A stretch of 64,000 bases of DNA from Planctomycetaceae bacterium (GTDB lineage Bacteria > Planctomycetota > Planctomycetia > Planctomycetales > Planctomycetaceae): assembly GCA_020850695.1 (NCBI GenBank), contig JADZEF010000272.1, positions 1 through 64,000 on the forward strand, in the 5' to 3' direction. The position numbers and the translations under genes were made by a program. Positions 46,601-54,661 of the stretch are shown piece after piece. Each line of letters begins with the position of its first letter. The stretch's first letter is position 1. The notes beneath the pieces are model-generated. The model saw only the letters and a program-made list of their open reading frames with translations. It had not been told where the DNA came from and searched no databases.

Positions 46601-46673
46601 CGACATCGAGCCCCCCTCCAACCGCATCCCGATCGAGGCCGACATGTTCGCCCCGGAGAATCCCGAAAAGTAA
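43623..46673 (+). CDS. Polytopic membrane protein with C-terminal TPR region, paralog of the 40834-42663 product
   Basis: About 1016 residues. After a Pro-rich cytoplasmic leader (about 60 residues) the first helix (AVILLAFLLGCTE) leads into TQTLVHVKTGQYLLSHGVLPPRVDVFSYTAEGRPWVNLSWLF (in parts), which aligns with DHDLWWHLRTG...PWVDLHWGF of the neighbour, but the Asp pair is replaced by ETQT. About ten helices follow, then a soluble half with TPR-like helices (NPNVAAAYRMLGTAYFYLGML, LLHLRLGELYARNGKADLAVRHLEAA). The chosen start is ATG 43623, although the frame is open to 43380. The lost acidic residues suggest a non-catalytic or altered role. It converges on the next gene with two bases between. 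Confidence 0.65.
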   Translation: MSSAQPADPVSPNNPLTPVPSPPGDLPEAEELTPELLEDEAQRNDNWIRGAVILLAFLLGCTEIGETQTLVHVKTGQYLLSHGVLPPRVDVFSYTAEGRPWVNLSWLFDLVLAGVFAIGGAIGLTIFKAILSATAFGFLVNINLRGVSTWWSSVVAGLALLVCHSQFNALPEVVTLLGLALVFWTIQRWLNNPATTTLWLLPVIFAVWANLDPRAFLGLLFLLLYAAGEAIGSWTGHASISTNDHRRHLGIAVASSFAAMLINPFGWHAWISALSLYRVEYPALRQIYTSVGSFAELQYRPITDMAFWRGAGHAAIAWLVVLSSALVSLILNFRRLDWGHTFLFLGTLTVAAASAHELPATAVVLTVIAALNAEAWYRSCFRQTYSVATSEIFFSRGGRALTVLSLFGLAGLAISGRLPMPFNARIGVGWIPPLKSAIDSLKEELADSFDDRPYTFRLQQGDLLIWIGRKVFIDHRLPVYAGTGEDDLIGIHDRTRRALRRKSASDPESGNRETWLETFRRFQLTQAVVPLGGAAPDYPQMLDLLASRDFQLNRIGSSAAIFYRNDPTNADLKAYLAAHPLNFITQAFRTPPEGKEKDLGTFQRDWPAATGAYEAVLVKQRTITPPSVREAQHYQMLLEEASGGRLSLAPDVACAFAHLVIRKANEGLNQNPNVAAAYRMLGTAYFYLGMLENGIATPSGGVSPDTRRYMQSALAYQSSLVLQPDQPLLHLRLGELYARNGKADLAVRHLEAAREGFNKPIVADDEDVQRIVEQIDRMLERPRRTVENVAAELDKSQGKSDAPPVAAQAQFAYSNGCVLKALELATAAPIDFESLPGQVFKAQLLIEAGRPWDADPILERVKNVLGKQPGLDWRSIAALLSLGRGDQSQAIDLWSTEYTNARFQQLLTLAETMPLVVRPELWPTYQTQQVVGAFDRYPHQVADIRFQIALSYLEGGRSDEATRTLKAILEESPETRLRPLIRFYLAQVTGKVVDIEPPSNRIPIEADMFAPENPEK

Positions 46674-46675
46674 CT

Positions 46676-48454
46676 TCACCGGGCGACGAACGTCGCATCC
46701 GCGCTATGGGACGTTCCGACTTCGTTGCTCGCCACCAGCCGATAGTGATAGGTCTCGCCCGGCTTGAGATCCTTCAGTTCCGCGAACGCGATCCGCGGCG
46801 TGATCTGCAACCCGCCGTATTGGCCAGGGGTCCGCTGACCGTACTGATTCGTCGTCCCGTATTCGAACCAGAATTCGGTCCGCTTGCCGAGCGGGTTGAG
46901 GCGGCCGTCGACGCGGGCCGTTCCCGCTGCGATCCGGGTCGCTTCGCCTGCCACCACGTGCGGGCGGGCGTCTCGGGGGATCTGAAACTGCTGGCCGGTC
47001 CCGGTCACAGTCCCCGCATCGTTCTTTGCGACGAGACGGTAATGGACAGTATCTCCCGGGTTGAGATTCGGCAGATCGAGCGTCACGTGGAACCAGTCGT
47101 CGTCGGTCGCGTACCTTGCCCCTTGTCCGAAGATTTCGATCTCCCCCAATCCCCAGTGCTCGGGCTTATAACCCGAAAGGACGCGGACACGCGCCTGTCT
47201 GGCCACGGCATGGAATCCACGCTGGAGAAGGAACGCATAGTTGGGGCCCGACTCGGTGGTCGCCGGGATTTCCCCTTTGGCCAGAGGCTTCCACTCTTTT
47301 CCGTCCTCTGACACCAGTACTTCGACGGCCTTCGCCGGCCACTCGGGGTGCTGGTGGATCTGGACGGTGTCGATGGTCACCGGACGGGCGAATTCGTACG
47401 TGAATTCGAGAGGAGCCGACGGAGACGGTGCGCTCTTCCACACATGACCGGCTCCATGCCGCCATCCATCCGTAAGCAGGGCGGGGTCCTCCTTCGATCC
47501 GGAGGGAGACTGGATCAGCCGCGCTCCGTGAGCGGGATAAACCAGCGAGTAGTTGCGGTAGAACACCTCGAATTCGTCGAAGTCAATTGCTCCGGTCGGA
47601 CGATTCGCCGGATTGACGAAGCAGACCATGTGAAAGAAGTCGAGATTCAGGTGCCGCTGCACGCTGTCGATCGGCCAGTAGGCGTCGTAGCGGGGTTCCC
47701 CCTTGTTGTTCCCGCAATAGCTCCACTGCGTCGTGTCGTTCAGCAGGCGGTATTCGGCCCGCTCCCATTTCCCGGTCTTCAGCAGCGGAGTGAGAGCGTG
47801 GCCGGTATAGCACCAGTTGGGGTGCTTGTAGTTTGGCCCAAGCGTCTGGTCGTTGGGGTTGATCTCGATGTTGCTCTGACACTGGGACCACCACATCAAC
47901 TCGGTCCCGTTGGGCTTCCAGTCGATGCCGCGGACGGCCACGCGAATGATGGCGTCCCGGAAGTCCGGATCGCCTGCGCCGAGGTAGGCTCCGGGAATCG
48001 GATTGAACCGCCCGGGATACATGTACTTGGCGAGGTGAACCGTTCCGATCCCGTCGTCATGGTTATGGTCGTCCCGCGACAGCGATTCGTATCGGATGTG
48101 ACCGCGTGCGGCTCCCCCTTCCTTGAAATGGAGCAACCGGGCGTCCCAACTCCGCCACCCGTTCCAGCCCTCGTCCCAGGTCTCGTGGTAGTACGCCCCG
48201 CGAATCGGTGGAACCTCTCGTGGTGCGGTCTTTGCGCCGTAGGCGGTCGTCGGCCCATACTCGAAGTAGTAACTCGTCGGTCGCGCATGCGGATGAACCT
48301 TGCCGTTCACCGAGAGCGAGTTCAGGCCAAGCAGGGTCGCCCCGCGGGTCTCCGCTTCGATTGCCGGGTTCTCCGCCGCAACGGAACTGGGGAAAGCGAG
48401 AGACGCGATCGCCAAGGGAAGAAGGAGCCGATAATCCGACTTGAGCAGGTTCAT
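46676..48454 (-). CDS. Secreted protein with fibronectin-III-like and discoidin (F5/8 C) modules
   Basis: A 592-residue exported protein. Signal peptide LLLPLAIASLAFPSSVAAENP. An Fn3-like module follows (about 38-75, VNGKVHPHARPTSYYFEYGPTTAYG). The middle is a beta-rich region with many Trp and His (YHETWDEGWNGWRSW, AYLGAGDPDFRDAIIRV), then a discoidin-type module (DTVQIHQHPEWPAKAVEVLVSEDGKEW) and two more Fn3-like modules with the repeated phrase FWFEYGTTNQYG and YHYRLVASNEVG. This suggests carbohydrate or surface binding outside the cell. The ATG at 48454 gives the signal peptide; the open frame to 48826 is not used. No catalytic residue is recognised. Confidence 0.75.
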   Translation of the reverse strand: MNLLKSDYRLLLPLAIASLAFPSSVAAENPAIEAETRGATLLGLNSLSVNGKVHPHARPTSYYFEYGPTTAYGAKTAPREVPPIRGAYYHETWDEGWNGWRSWDARLLHFKEGGAARGHIRYESLSRDDHNHDDGIGTVHLAKYMYPGRFNPIPGAYLGAGDPDFRDAIIRVAVRGIDWKPNGTELMWWSQCQSNIEINPNDQTLGPNYKHPNWCYTGHALTPLLKTGKWERAEYRLLNDTTQWSYCGNNKGEPRYDAYWPIDSVQRHLNLDFFHMVCFVNPANRPTGAIDFDEFEVFYRNYSLVYPAHGARLIQSPSGSKEDPALLTDGWRHGAGHVWKSAPSPSAPLEFTYEFARPVTIDTVQIHQHPEWPAKAVEVLVSEDGKEWKPLAKGEIPATTESGPNYAFLLQRGFHAVARQARVRVLSGYKPEHWGLGEIEIFGQGARYATDDDWFHVTLDLPNLNPGDTVHYRLVAKNDAGTVTGTGQQFQIPRDARPHVVAGEATRIAAGTARVDGRLNPLGKRTEFWFEYGTTNQYGQRTPGQYGGLQITPRIAFAELKDLKPGETYHYRLVASNEVGTSHSADATFVAR

Positions 48455-48716
48455 CGAACAGGCTCGGCAAGAGGAACGTGGTGACTCCCGGATCCGCACG
48501 TCGCATTGAGCATAGCGAGCCTGGAACGCGGACCCCACTGTGCCGTCGGACGTCTTGAGCGATCCAGGCGAACCCAGTTGCCTTTCGTTCCCCCGGGATC
48601 CGTCATGAGGTGCGCGTGTTTGTTCGCAAGACGATTCCTCCGGGCATGGAAGAATCCGCGGCGGAACGCCGCCCCTTTTGCATAACCGCCCAATCGAGTT
48701 TCCGAGAGCGACCGGT

Positions 48717-49151
48717 GTGACGAACTCCATCGACAAATCGAGGTTGGCGCTCGGCATTCGCCAACCCTGGGCGGAACTGATTGTCCGGGGCGTGAAGACG
48801 ATCGAGGTGCGCAAGTTCGATGTCAACGTGCGCGGGCGAATCTACGTCTACGCATCGCGTCAGGTCTCGGACCATCCCGCCGCGGCCGTCGCGGCCACCG
48901 GGCACCAGCTCGATCTCGAAACTCTTCCCCGAGGTGTCGTCGTGGGAAGCGTCGAACTCGTCGAAACCCGTGTTATGACGTCCGACGATGCGGCCGCCGC
49001 ATGCCTCCGCGAGGACGATTTGCGAGCGCATCGCTTTATCGGATGGCGGCTCGCCAATCCCGAGCGATACGAAGAGCCGCTTCCCATCCGGTTCATGCCG
49101 TATGGAATCTGGTTCTACCCCTTCCGGCCGCGGTCCCGCCAGGACTCGTAG
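48717..49151 (+). CDS. ASCH-domain protein
   Basis: About 144 residues. The core LALGIRQPWAELIVRGVKTIEVRK and GRIYVYASRQV (in parts) is the typical first strand, helix and conserved Lys/Glu of ASCH domains, a PUA-like fold that binds RNA or nucleotides. The remaining part ends in PIRFMPYGIWFYPF. No ATG is near the N terminus: GTG 48717 with GAGAG upstream is preferred, TTG 48678 is the alternative. It ends four bases from the convergent DUF1549/DUF1553 gene. Probable RNA-related regulatory role, by family only. Confidence 0.75.
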   Translation: MTNSIDKSRLALGIRQPWAELIVRGVKTIEVRKFDVNVRGRIYVYASRQVSDHPAAAVAATGHQLDLETLPRGVVVGSVELVETRVMTSDDAAAACLREDDLRAHRFIGWRLANPERYEEPLPIRFMPYGIWFYPFRPRSRQDS

Positions 49152-49154
49152 CCG

Positions 49155-51632
49155 TCAGTTGACGTAGATGAACTCGTTCGATGCCAGCAGCGTCTGTGCG
49201 AGGACTTCCCAGGCTCGCTGCCGCCGCTTCGCCGCGTCCGTCTCCGATGCTGATGTCGCCTGCTCGATCGCGGCCAGGAACTCTCGGGCCGTGGCCGCCT
49301 CGGCATCGGATGGATTCCGGCCGAACGACAGCGTGTAGAGCAACTGCAGGCGTCGCGCTTCGTCCGTCGGCATTTCGCGAGCCACCCGGCCCGCAAGCTC
49401 TGCGCTGCACGTCGACACAAGGTCGCTGTTCATCATCAGCAGTGCTTGCGGAGCGACGGTCGTGCTGGCTCGGCTGCCGGTCGGAACGGCCGGATCGGGG
49501 AAGTCGAGCAGTTGGAACACGTCGTAGACATTGTTTCGGACGATCGGAAGGTAAACCGATCGCCGCCATGTCGTGTAGTCGGTCAGGTCCTTCGAGGTGT
49601 GGTCGAAGAAGTAACCGCGATTCTTAACGTGCGACAGGAGCGTCCCGCCGAAGGTCCGGTCGAGGCGCCCACCCACGGCCATCAGAGCGTCGCGGACTTC
49701 TTCCGCTTCGAGGCGGCGGACATCGGCCCGGCCGTAGAGCCGGTTCTCCGGATCCTTCGCCATCGAACCTTCGGGCGCCGCACTCGACTGCTGGTAGGTC
49801 GCCGAGAGGAGAATCAAGCGATGCAGCCGCTTCATCGACCACGCGCCCGGCGACCGCTTTTCGTCGCCCGCGGCCCCCTTCCCCTGCACTTCCATCGCCA
49901 GCCAATCCAGCAGTTCGGGATGCGTCGGCTTCTCGCCCAGCAGTCCGAAGTTGTCGACCGACGGCACGATTCCCTTGCCGAAGTGCCACCGCCAGACACG
50001 GTTCACCAGGACGCGCGCCGTCAGCGGGTTGTTCGGGCTGGTGAGCCAGCGGGCCAGTTCGAGGCGGCCGCTGCTGGCTTTCGGAAACTCTGTCGGACGC
50101 GCCGGGAAGACTTCCGGGACGCGCCGCGCGACGACCTCTCCCAGCTTGAGGTGGCTGCCGCGGACGTGGATCGGCAGATCGACCCCCGCCAGGTCGGTTA
50201 CACCCAGGGCGGAGCGGGGCTCGGGAGCGGTCTTCTCAAAAGCCGCCAGTTCGTCCCGCAACTTCTTCAGTTGGGCCTTCGCCGCGTCAGGATATTTTTC
50301 CTCGGGCTTTTCGGGAAGTGCGGCATTCGATGACGCGGCTTTGAGAGCCGCATTCGCCTCGTCTACCACCTTCTGAATCGCGGCCTTCCGTTCGGCCAGC
50401 TTCGCCTGGTAGGCGGCCTTCACGGCCTCGCTTTCGGGCGTCGGAATCTCGTTCTCGTGCCACTTGGCCACCTTGATGAAGTTCTCCATCGTCTTCGTGC
50501 TCTTGAAGACACCCGCCAGCCCGTAATAGTCGGCCGTCGAGATCGGATCGAACTTGTGATCGTGGCACCGGGCGCAGCCGAAGGTCATGCCCAGGAAGGT
50601 CCGGCCGATGGATTCCACCTGCTCGTCGATGATGTCCATTTCCATTTTTTTGGCATCGACTTCGGCCAGCACTTTGGCCCCCAGCGCGAGGAACCCGGTG
50701 GCCGTCAGCCGTTCGTTTCGCGTCGGCTGGTCGTCGGTCGGCAGCAGGTCGCCGGCGAGCTGCTCCGTCAGAAACTGGTCGAAGGGGACGTCGGAATTGA
50801 AGGCGTTCACGACCCAGTCGCGATACCGCCAGGCATTCCCGAAGCAGACATTCTCATCGAGACCGTTCGAGTCCGCGTACCGCGCCACGTCGAGCCAGTG
50901 CCGGCCCCACCGTTCGCCGTAGCTCGGAGAATCGAGCAGCCGGTCGACGACGCGGGCGAACGCATCCGGACGCTCATCCGACAGGAATGCTTCGATCTCT
51001 TCCGGTGTCGGAGGGAGTCCCGTCAGGTCGAACGTCACCCGCCGCAGCAGGGTCCGCCGGTCGGCGGGAGCGGCGGGTGCGAGCCCGGCCGCTTCGAGCC
51101 GGGCCAGGACGAACCGATCGATGGGCGACTGAGTCCAGGCGGCGTTCTTGACCGATGGCAGGTCGACGGAAACCGGGGGGCGGAACGACCAGTGGTTTGG
51201 ATCGCGGGTCCGGACGTTGGCGGACTTCACCTCATCCGCGGGGAAAACGGCTCCTTCCTTCACCCAGCGGGTCAGGTCGGCCACCTGCCGTGCAGTCAGC
51301 CGCGCCTTCGGCTGGGGCGGCATCCGAAGATTGTCGTCCGTCTGGCTGACCGCCTGAATCAACAGGCTTTCCTTGGGCTTCCCCGGAACGATTACCGCTC
51401 CGGAATCTCCCCCCTTGAGGATTGATTCCCGCGAGTCGAGCCGCAGGCTCCCCCACTGCTTCTTCGCCCCATGGCATTCGCTGCAATGTTCGACGAACAG
51501 CGGGCGTATCGACGTCTCGAAGAACTTCAGCTTCTCTGGCGAAGGGGTCGCCGGTTCGGCGGCGCGGGCCGCGCTCGACACGACAGACATCGCCAGTGAA
51601 TACAGCGCCAGATTCCGAATCACCCATTTCAT
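49155..51632 (-). CDS. Secreted planctomycete cytochrome c (PSCyt1) / DUF1549 / DUF1553 protein, second copy
   Basis: An 825-residue exported protein with signal peptide (NLALYSLAMSVVSSAARAAEP). The PSCyt1 domain has haem motif C50-SE-CH (SECHGAKK). DUF1549 (DLTGLPPTPEEIEAFLSDERPDAFARVVD, in parts; YADSNGLDENVCFGNAWRYRDWV) contains the second motif [14 protein letters not shown] helical, Ala/Glu/Lys-rich linker follows, then DUF1553 (NPLTARVLVNRVWRWHFGKGIV, LQLLYTLSFGRNPSDAE). Unlike the copy at 8528-11860 it has no LamG-like insert. The ATG at 51632 is supported by the signal peptide; the open frame to 51791 adds an unsuitable leader. Role as for that copy; no DUF1501 gene is adjacent. Confidence 0.9.
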   Translation of the reverse strand: MKWVIRNLALYSLAMSVVSSAARAAEPATPSPEKLKFFETSIRPLFVEHCSECHGAKKQWGSLRLDSRESILKGGDSGAVIVPGKPKESLLIQAVSQTDDNLRMPPQPKARLTARQVADLTRWVKEGAVFPADEVKSANVRTRDPNHWSFRPPVSVDLPSVKNAAWTQSPIDRFVLARLEAAGLAPAAPADRRTLLRRVTFDLTGLPPTPEEIEAFLSDERPDAFARVVDRLLDSPSYGERWGRHWLDVARYADSNGLDENVCFGNAWRYRDWVVNAFNSDVPFDQFLTEQLAGDLLPTDDQPTRNERLTATGFLALGAKVLAEVDAKKMEMDIIDEQVESIGRTFLGMTFGCARCHDHKFDPISTADYYGLAGVFKSTKTMENFIKVAKWHENEIPTPESEAVKAAYQAKLAERKAAIQKVVDEANAALKAASSNAALPEKPEEKYPDAAKAQLKKLRDELAAFEKTAPEPRSALGVTDLAGVDLPIHVRGSHLKLGEVVARRVPEVFPARPTEFPKASSGRLELARWLTSPNNPLTARVLVNRVWRWHFGKGIVPSVDNFGLLGEKPTHPELLDWLAMEVQGKGAAGDEKRSPGAWSMKRLHRLILLSATYQQSSAAPEGSMAKDPENRLYGRADVRRLEAEEVRDALMAVGGRLDRTFGGTLLSHVKNRGYFFDHTSKDLTDYTTWRRSVYLPIVRNNVYDVFQLLDFPDPAVPTGSRASTTVAPQALLMMNSDLVSTCSAELAGRVAREMPTDEARRLQLLYTLSFGRNPSDAEAATAREFLAAIEQATSASETDAAKRRQRAWEVLAQTLLASNEFIYVN

Positions 51633-51829
51633 CGGCCGTGGCCTCCTCAAGTCTGCAATAAGCATCCCTTGAGGATGGGCGATCAGGCCGCCCGTTGCAA
51701 CTGACCTTTCGCACCGTGCCCTGCGGCACCGAGCAGCCGCCCCACCAGGAACACCTGATTCGCCGCCGCCTTTGAAAGCGACGGGAACCACGACCCGGGT
51801 CGGGGACTGCGTCGCGGAGTGACGGCTTC

Positions 51830-52930
51830 TCAGGCCGCAATGCTGGACTTCTCGTCGGCTCGCGACAGGCTGAGGACGATCGAGAGCGAGACGACGCTGA
51901 CCACGAGATTGCTGCCGCCATAACTGAGTAACGGATGCGGAATCCCTTTCGGGGGGACCATGGCCGTGACGACCGCCACGTTGAGTGCCGCCTGAAGCGC
52001 GATCTGCGTGAGCAGCGTGAAGGCGGCGATCCGCTCGAACCCGGTTTCATCGAGGCGACGGAGCAGCCGAAGCCCGGTGATGTAAAGACCGATCCAGACC
52101 GAGGCGAGCCCGAAAGTGCCGAGCAGACCCAGCTCTTCGCCGACAACGGCGAAGACGAAGTCGGTGTTGGCCTCGGGCAGGAAACTGAGCTTCTGCCAGC
52201 CGCGGCCGATTCCGACGCCCAACGGTCCCCCCGATCCCAGAGAAACAAGCGACTGCTGCAGCTGGTACGGCGCTTCGTTGAGGTCGGTCCATGCCGCCAG
52301 GAATCCGGTGATCCGCCGCATCTGGTAGGGACGGATCGTGACGAGGAACAGGGCCGCGGGGACCCCGGCCAGCGCACCGAGGACGAAGTTGCGGATCGGC
52401 CAGCCCCCGGCGAAGAGTGCGATGGCGGCCCCCGCGCCGAGGAAAACGGCCGTCCCCAGGTCGGGTTCGATGGCGACGAGCGGCGCCGCCACCAGCACCG
52501 GAAAGAGGATCGGCAGTGTTCCCGAGAAAAGGCCGCCCAGTTCGTCGCGCCGCGACGTCATCAGCCGGGCAATCATCAGCGGGACGGCGATCTTCGCGAG
52601 TTCCGAAGGCTGCATCGAGAACCCGCTGTGCCGCAGCCAGCGCTGGGCCCCGTTGACCCGCGATCCGACCCCGGGAAGGAGTACGGCGACGAGGAGACCG
52701 ATCGTCCCCCAGAAAAACCACGGCGCGATCGTATACCAGAAGCGTGCGGGAAGGGCGGCGCTGAAGACGCCGGCGGCCACGGCCACCGAGAGAAACATCA
52801 GGTGGCGAGAGAGGTAAACCTGTTCAAACTCGGTGGGCCAGGACGTAATGCTGGCGCTGTGCACCATGAGGACGCCGAACCCCACGAGCACGCTCAGCAG
52901 GCACAGAAAAAGTCCTCGTTCCTGCTCCAC
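51830..52930 (-). CDS. ftsW: SEDS-family peptidoglycan polymerase (FtsW/RodA/SpoVE type)
   Basis: A polytopic protein of about 366 residues with ten hydrophobic segments and the SEDS signatures VNGAQRWLRHSGFSMQPSELAKI (in parts), AIEPDLGTAVFLG, and GIPHPLLSYGGSNLV near the end. SEDS proteins polymerize glycan strands from lipid II together with a class B PBP. The start is not an ATG: GTG at 52930 gives a normal FtsW length, while the open frame reaches TTG 53068 with an Arg-rich leader. It stands alone, outside any division or cell wall cluster. The symbol follows closest resemblance; RodA cannot be excluded by eye. Confidence 0.85.
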   Translation of the reverse strand: MEQERGLFLCLLSVLVGFGVLMVHSASITSWPTEFEQVYLSRHLMFLSVAVAAGVFSAALPARFWYTIAPWFFWGTIGLLVAVLLPGVGSRVNGAQRWLRHSGFSMQPSELAKIAVPLMIARLMTSRRDELGGLFSGTLPILFPVLVAAPLVAIEPDLGTAVFLGAGAAIALFAGGWPIRNFVLGALAGVPAALFLVTIRPYQMRRITGFLAAWTDLNEAPYQLQQSLVSLGSGGPLGVGIGRGWQKLSFLPEANTDFVFAVVGEELGLLGTFGLASVWIGLYITGLRLLRRLDETGFERIAAFTLLTQIALQAALNVAVVTAMVPPKGIPHPLLSYGGSNLVVSVVSLSIVLSLSRADEKSSIAA

Positions 52931-53168
52931 GGATCGAATAGAGCCTGAGCCGCGAAATCGGTCCCAACCGCATCTCCCCCGCGACCTCACGTCGCGTATC
53001 GCCTGGTATCGACCGGCCGGGCCGACCTGGCAACAGCCCCACCCCGGGCGACGCCAACCTTCGCCCAAAAACGCAATTCCAAATATTCGATTGCACGGAA
53101 TGCGCCGCGTCTGCGGAGTCGAGAGGAGCCATCTCGCGGGAGAGCCGCCCAGCGGGTTCCGATTGCAA

Positions 53169-53729
53169 TCACTCCCCGGTCGCCGACTCCAGCAGCATCT
53201 TCAGGTACGAGCGGCGTTCGGGCTGGTCGAGCCCCAGTCGGGCCGCGAGGCCAAGAACGGCGGCCCGTCGAACGTTGCGCGTGGCGTCATCGGCCAGCGT
53301 TTCGATCTCGACGAATGTCCCCAGCCCTTCGACGTTGTCCACGGCCAGCTCCATCGGAGCGCCATCCCACTCCAGATGAAACGGCTCTCGCACCTTGACC
53401 ACCGTGCGGACAGGGCGAAAGCCCAGGAGAGTCAGCATCTCGGCGAACTCGTCTCCCTCCGCGGACGACTGGCCGATGGGAAGCTCGATCTCGCGCCGCG
53501 TTTTCACTTCGCGATCGAGGACCGGACCCTTGTAGGTGACGACGCACCGGTCTCCGAGCGACCGGACCCGCAGGGCCTCGTTCGACTGCGCGAAGTCCCT
53601 GGCCGGATGGTTGAAGTAACGGTCGGTCTGCGGGACAGGGTCGGCCGCGCGCCCTCCGAGTCGGACGATCTCCCTCCGGATGCGGTCGGGGTCGTCCACC
53701 CGGAACTTCAGTTCGATTTCGTACGACAT
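53169..53729 (-). CDS. CYTH-domain protein (class IV adenylate cyclase / triphosphatase type)
   Basis: A 186-residue protein starting MSYEIELKFRV with the ExExK signature of the CYTH tunnel. Other basic and acidic strand residues are seen in TDRYFNHPARDF, ALRVRSLGDRCVVTYKGP, REIELPI and FVEIETL. The fold binds triphosphates with divalent metal and includes ThTPases, tripolyphosphatases and CyaB-type cyclases. The start codon overlaps the stop of the DUF4159 gene by one base (TGATG), which indicates translational coupling. No neighbouring CHAD domain is present. Activity beyond triphosphate chemistry cannot be called. Confidence 0.85.
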   Translation of the reverse strand: MSYEIELKFRVDDPDRIRREIVRLGGRAADPVPQTDRYFNHPARDFAQSNEALRVRSLGDRCVVTYKGPVLDREVKTRREIELPIGQSSAEGDEFAEMLTLLGFRPVRTVVKVREPFHLEWDGAPMELAVDNVEGLGTFVEIETLADDATRNVRRAAVLGLAARLGLDQPERRSYLKMLLESATGE

Positions 53730-54502
53730 CAGTGGGTCAAGGCGTAGGCGAGCAGATTTACATTGATTAGCCGGGCATTCCGGATCTCGTTGCCGCCGCA
53801 GCAGCAGCACGACTTGCTCCCCGCGTTCGCCGTGTCATTCAGGCCGTCCGACGAAAAAACCAGCACAATGCGGCCGTCAATCTCGAGCCCTTCCAGCATC
53901 GTGTTCTTCTCGTGCCGGCATTCCAGCCGCGTGATGTGATGCACGGTATGGAAGAGTGGGTGGGTGAAGTCGATGCGATTGAGCCGGATTTCTGGAAACG
54001 TCGCACTGATCTCGCGCCGGCAGCTGTCGATCCATTCCGGGCTGCTGCATCCCGCCGAAGCCACGATGAACCCCCCGTTGGTCAGATAATTCCGTAGATT
54101 CGTCCGCTGTTCCGGCGTCAAAGCAAACCCACCTTCTCCGGTCCAGACCGCGAACGGATATTGGTAGAGCCGGGACGACTCCAGCTTCACGGGCGAGAAC
54201 CGGCTCTGCGTGACGATATTCGTCTGCTTGCCGACATCGGCCAGGAATTGCGGGCTGTAGCAGACCGACGTCTTGCCGGAACCGTAAACCAGGTTGGCAC
54301 AGGCCACCGTGCCTGGCTTCAGTTCCTCTTCGTCCATGTCCGCGACCACGGCGGCCGGTTGCGGCTTCTCAGCGGGCGGATCGACGTAAGCCACCGCGAG
54401 TCTGCAGAGCGCCAGCACCGCCCCGCAGAAAACGATGCGGGTGGCCAACGTGTTGCCGACGATCCGAGAAATCATGAACGACATTCGATTCCGACCTGCC
54501 AT
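53729..54502 (-). CDS. Secreted DUF4159-domain protein
   Basis: A 257-residue protein with an N-terminal export or membrane segment (IVFCGAVLALCRLAVAYVDPP). The DUF4159 core includes LKPGTVACANLVYGSG, QYPFAVWTGEGGFALTPEQRTNLRNYLTNGGFIVASAGCSS (in parts), DFTHPLFH and INVNLLAYALTH. These resemble glutamine-amidotransferase-like (flavodoxin-type) folds. An unusual SKSCCCCGGNE cysteine run (four in a row) near residue 235 could bind metal. The ATG at 54502 has GGAG upstream; ATGs at 54484 and 54475 are alternatives. It is coupled to the CYTH gene by a one-base overlap. Role unknown. Confidence 0.75.
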   Translation of the reverse strand: MAGRNRMSFMISRIVGNTLATRIVFCGAVLALCRLAVAYVDPPAEKPQPAAVVADMDEEELKPGTVACANLVYGSGKTSVCYSPQFLADVGKQTNIVTQSRFSPVKLESSRLYQYPFAVWTGEGGFALTPEQRTNLRNYLTNGGFIVASAGCSSPEWIDSCRREISATFPEIRLNRIDFTHPLFHTVHHITRLECRHEKNTMLEGLEIDGRIVLVFSSDGLNDTANAGSKSCCCCGGNEIRNARLINVNLLAYALTH

Positions 54503-54661
54503 GGCAGGGCTCCAGGGATCCGTCGAGGAGTCGAATTGCAGCGCAACTTGCGCCGAACACCTTGAGCCTAACCGGCGATCGCATTCTCACCAAGGGGGCA
54601 GGGCGGAAATGTGATGTCTTCGTTTCTCGAACCACTCAGCGCGCTGAGTCCATGCCAGAGG

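Noticed and set aside
45117-46679. 520-codon minus-strand open frame
   Set aside because: Antisense to the TPR part of the 43623-46673 gene, which shows real TPR and membrane patterns.
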